NCBI GenBank assembly: GCA_947464885.1
Contig: CANHYZ010000162.1
Span: forward strand, 1-5,704
Source: Flavobacteriales bacterium
Lineage (GTDB): Bacteria > Bacteroidota > Bacteroidia > Flavobacteriales_D > Sanyastnellaceae
Length of the DNA stretch: 5,704 nt
Direction of reading: 5' to 3'
Part shown: piece after piece, positions 5,262-5,704 of the stretch
Position numbering within the stretch: position 1 is the stretch's first letter
How the letters are laid out: each line of letters opens with the position of its first letter
Notes under the pieces: model-generated
What the model saw: only the letters and a program-made list of their open reading frames with translations
Database searches by the model: none
What the model was told of the DNA's origin: nothing
Program-made: the position numbers and the translations under genes

Positions 5262-5341
5262 GGATAGTTTCCCTAAAGTGAAACCGAATTTAGAACTTAA
5301 TGACTAAGTGGGACTATGGTCGAATGTCTTGCAGCCAGGCT
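5262..5341 (-). promoter_or_regulatory. Probable toxin-antitoxin promoter region between gldE and the toxin
   Basis: The 90-base gap after the gldE stop is the only non-coding space in the cluster. On the minus strand TAAATTCG (5285-5292) differs from TAnnTTTG at one position and would place transcription start about 25-30 bases before the toxin ATG. Two short inverted repeats flank it: GTTTC/GAAAC (5267-5271 and 5280-5284) and ACTTA/TAAGT (5295-5299 and 5305-5309). Either could be an operator. I see no T-rich intrinsic terminator after gldE, so read-through from gldE is also possible. Confidence 0.35.
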
Positions 5342-5704
5342 CTATCGAGGCAGTAAAACCTTCACACGTTTGATTTTTCTTTTGTCAGCTGCCTCAACAA
5401 ATAAGGAGAATCCATTGAACTCGATAGAATCACCGCGCTCCAACAAGCGCCCCGCCTGTTCAATCATGAAACCGGCGAGCGTACTGTTATCTCCCCGATG
5501 CTCTTCGAAAATGGCACCGTCGATGTCGAGCATTTTGTACAAGTCCACTAGTGGCGTCTTTCCTTCAACGATATAGGTAAACTCATCCAACTTGGAATAG
5601 TGCAACTCCTCCTCATCAAACTCATCTTTAATCTCGCCGACAATCTCCTCCAAAATATCCTCCAGGGTAATGAGCCCTGATGTCCCGCCATACTCATCCA
5701 CCAC
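5342..5704 (-). CDS. gldE: GldE, CorC/HlyC-type CBS-domain protein, C-terminal part only
   Basis: GldE is an inner-membrane protein with an N-terminal CNNM/DUF21 membrane domain, two CBS domains and a C-terminal CorC_HlyC domain; it acts with GldD in gliding. Only the last 120 residues are in the window; the frame runs off the right edge, so the GTG at 5704 is an internal Val, not a start. Visible are the end of the second CBS domain (VDEYGGTSGLITLEDILEE, then VGEIKDEFDEEE) and the whole CorC_HlyC domain: YIVEGKTPLVDLYKMLDI, then STLAGFMIEQAGRLLERGD, then FNGFSLFVEAADKRKIKRVKV. On sequence alone it could be any CorC-family transporter-like protein; gldD on the same strand makes GldE the best name. 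It ends with TAG at 5342-5344. Confidence 0.85.
   Translation of the reverse strand: MVDEYGGTSGLITLEDILEEIVGEIKDEFDEEELHYSKLDEFTYIVEGKTPLVDLYKMLDIDGAIFEEHRGDNSTLAGFMIEQAGRLLERGDSIEFNGFSLFVEAADKRKIKRVKVLLPR

Noticed and set aside
5333..5341. Palindrome AGCCAGGCT just after the gldE stop as a terminator
   Set aside because: The centre is a single base, so no hairpin loop can form, and no T-run follows on the minus strand.

Overview
The window fits a member of the Bacteroidota, probably Flavobacteriales-like and with a medium-GC chromosome. The evidence is the mix of genes: gldE and gldD, which occur in this phylum, together with a TIGR02757/DUF2400 protein, a DUF4159 exported protein and a tiny DUF6728-like membrane protein. 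Two exact matches to the Bacteroidota -7 promoter consensus TAnnTTTG point the same way. I cannot name a genus.

Layout, left to right: (1) The 3' four-fifths of an acyl-CoA dehydrogenase with a C-terminal extension, + strand, cut by the window start. (2) A 66-bp convergent gap holding a short 7-bp tandem repeat. (3) A two-gene minus-strand operon, DUF4159 then DUF2400, joined by a TAATG stop/start overlap. (4) A 448-bp gene-free stretch containing a GC-rich repeat element (20-bp perfect inverted repeat, a 24-bp unit duplicated in tandem, several copies of GAGCGNAGYCGA) followed by two more heptad arrays. (5) ridA and a 53-residue membrane protein on the + strand. (6) A minus-strand cluster: gldE (C-terminal part, cut by the window end), a RelE/HigB-like toxin, its XRE antitoxin, then gldD.

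The most interesting point is the last cluster. In gliding Flavobacteriia gldE lies directly upstream of gldD; here a low-GC type II toxin-antitoxin pair sits between them in the same orientation. The antitoxin stop is only 6 bases from the gldD start, so gldD may be transcribed from, and partly controlled by, the toxin-antitoxin promoter. No RNA genes, CRISPR array, transposase, integrase or convincing intrinsic terminator were seen.

Functions otherwise look like ordinary chromosomal housekeeping: fatty acid beta-oxidation (acyl-CoA dehydrogenase), metabolite damage control (RidA), and cell-envelope secretion or gliding (GldD, GldE). The DUF2400 and DUF4159 proteins have no established function.
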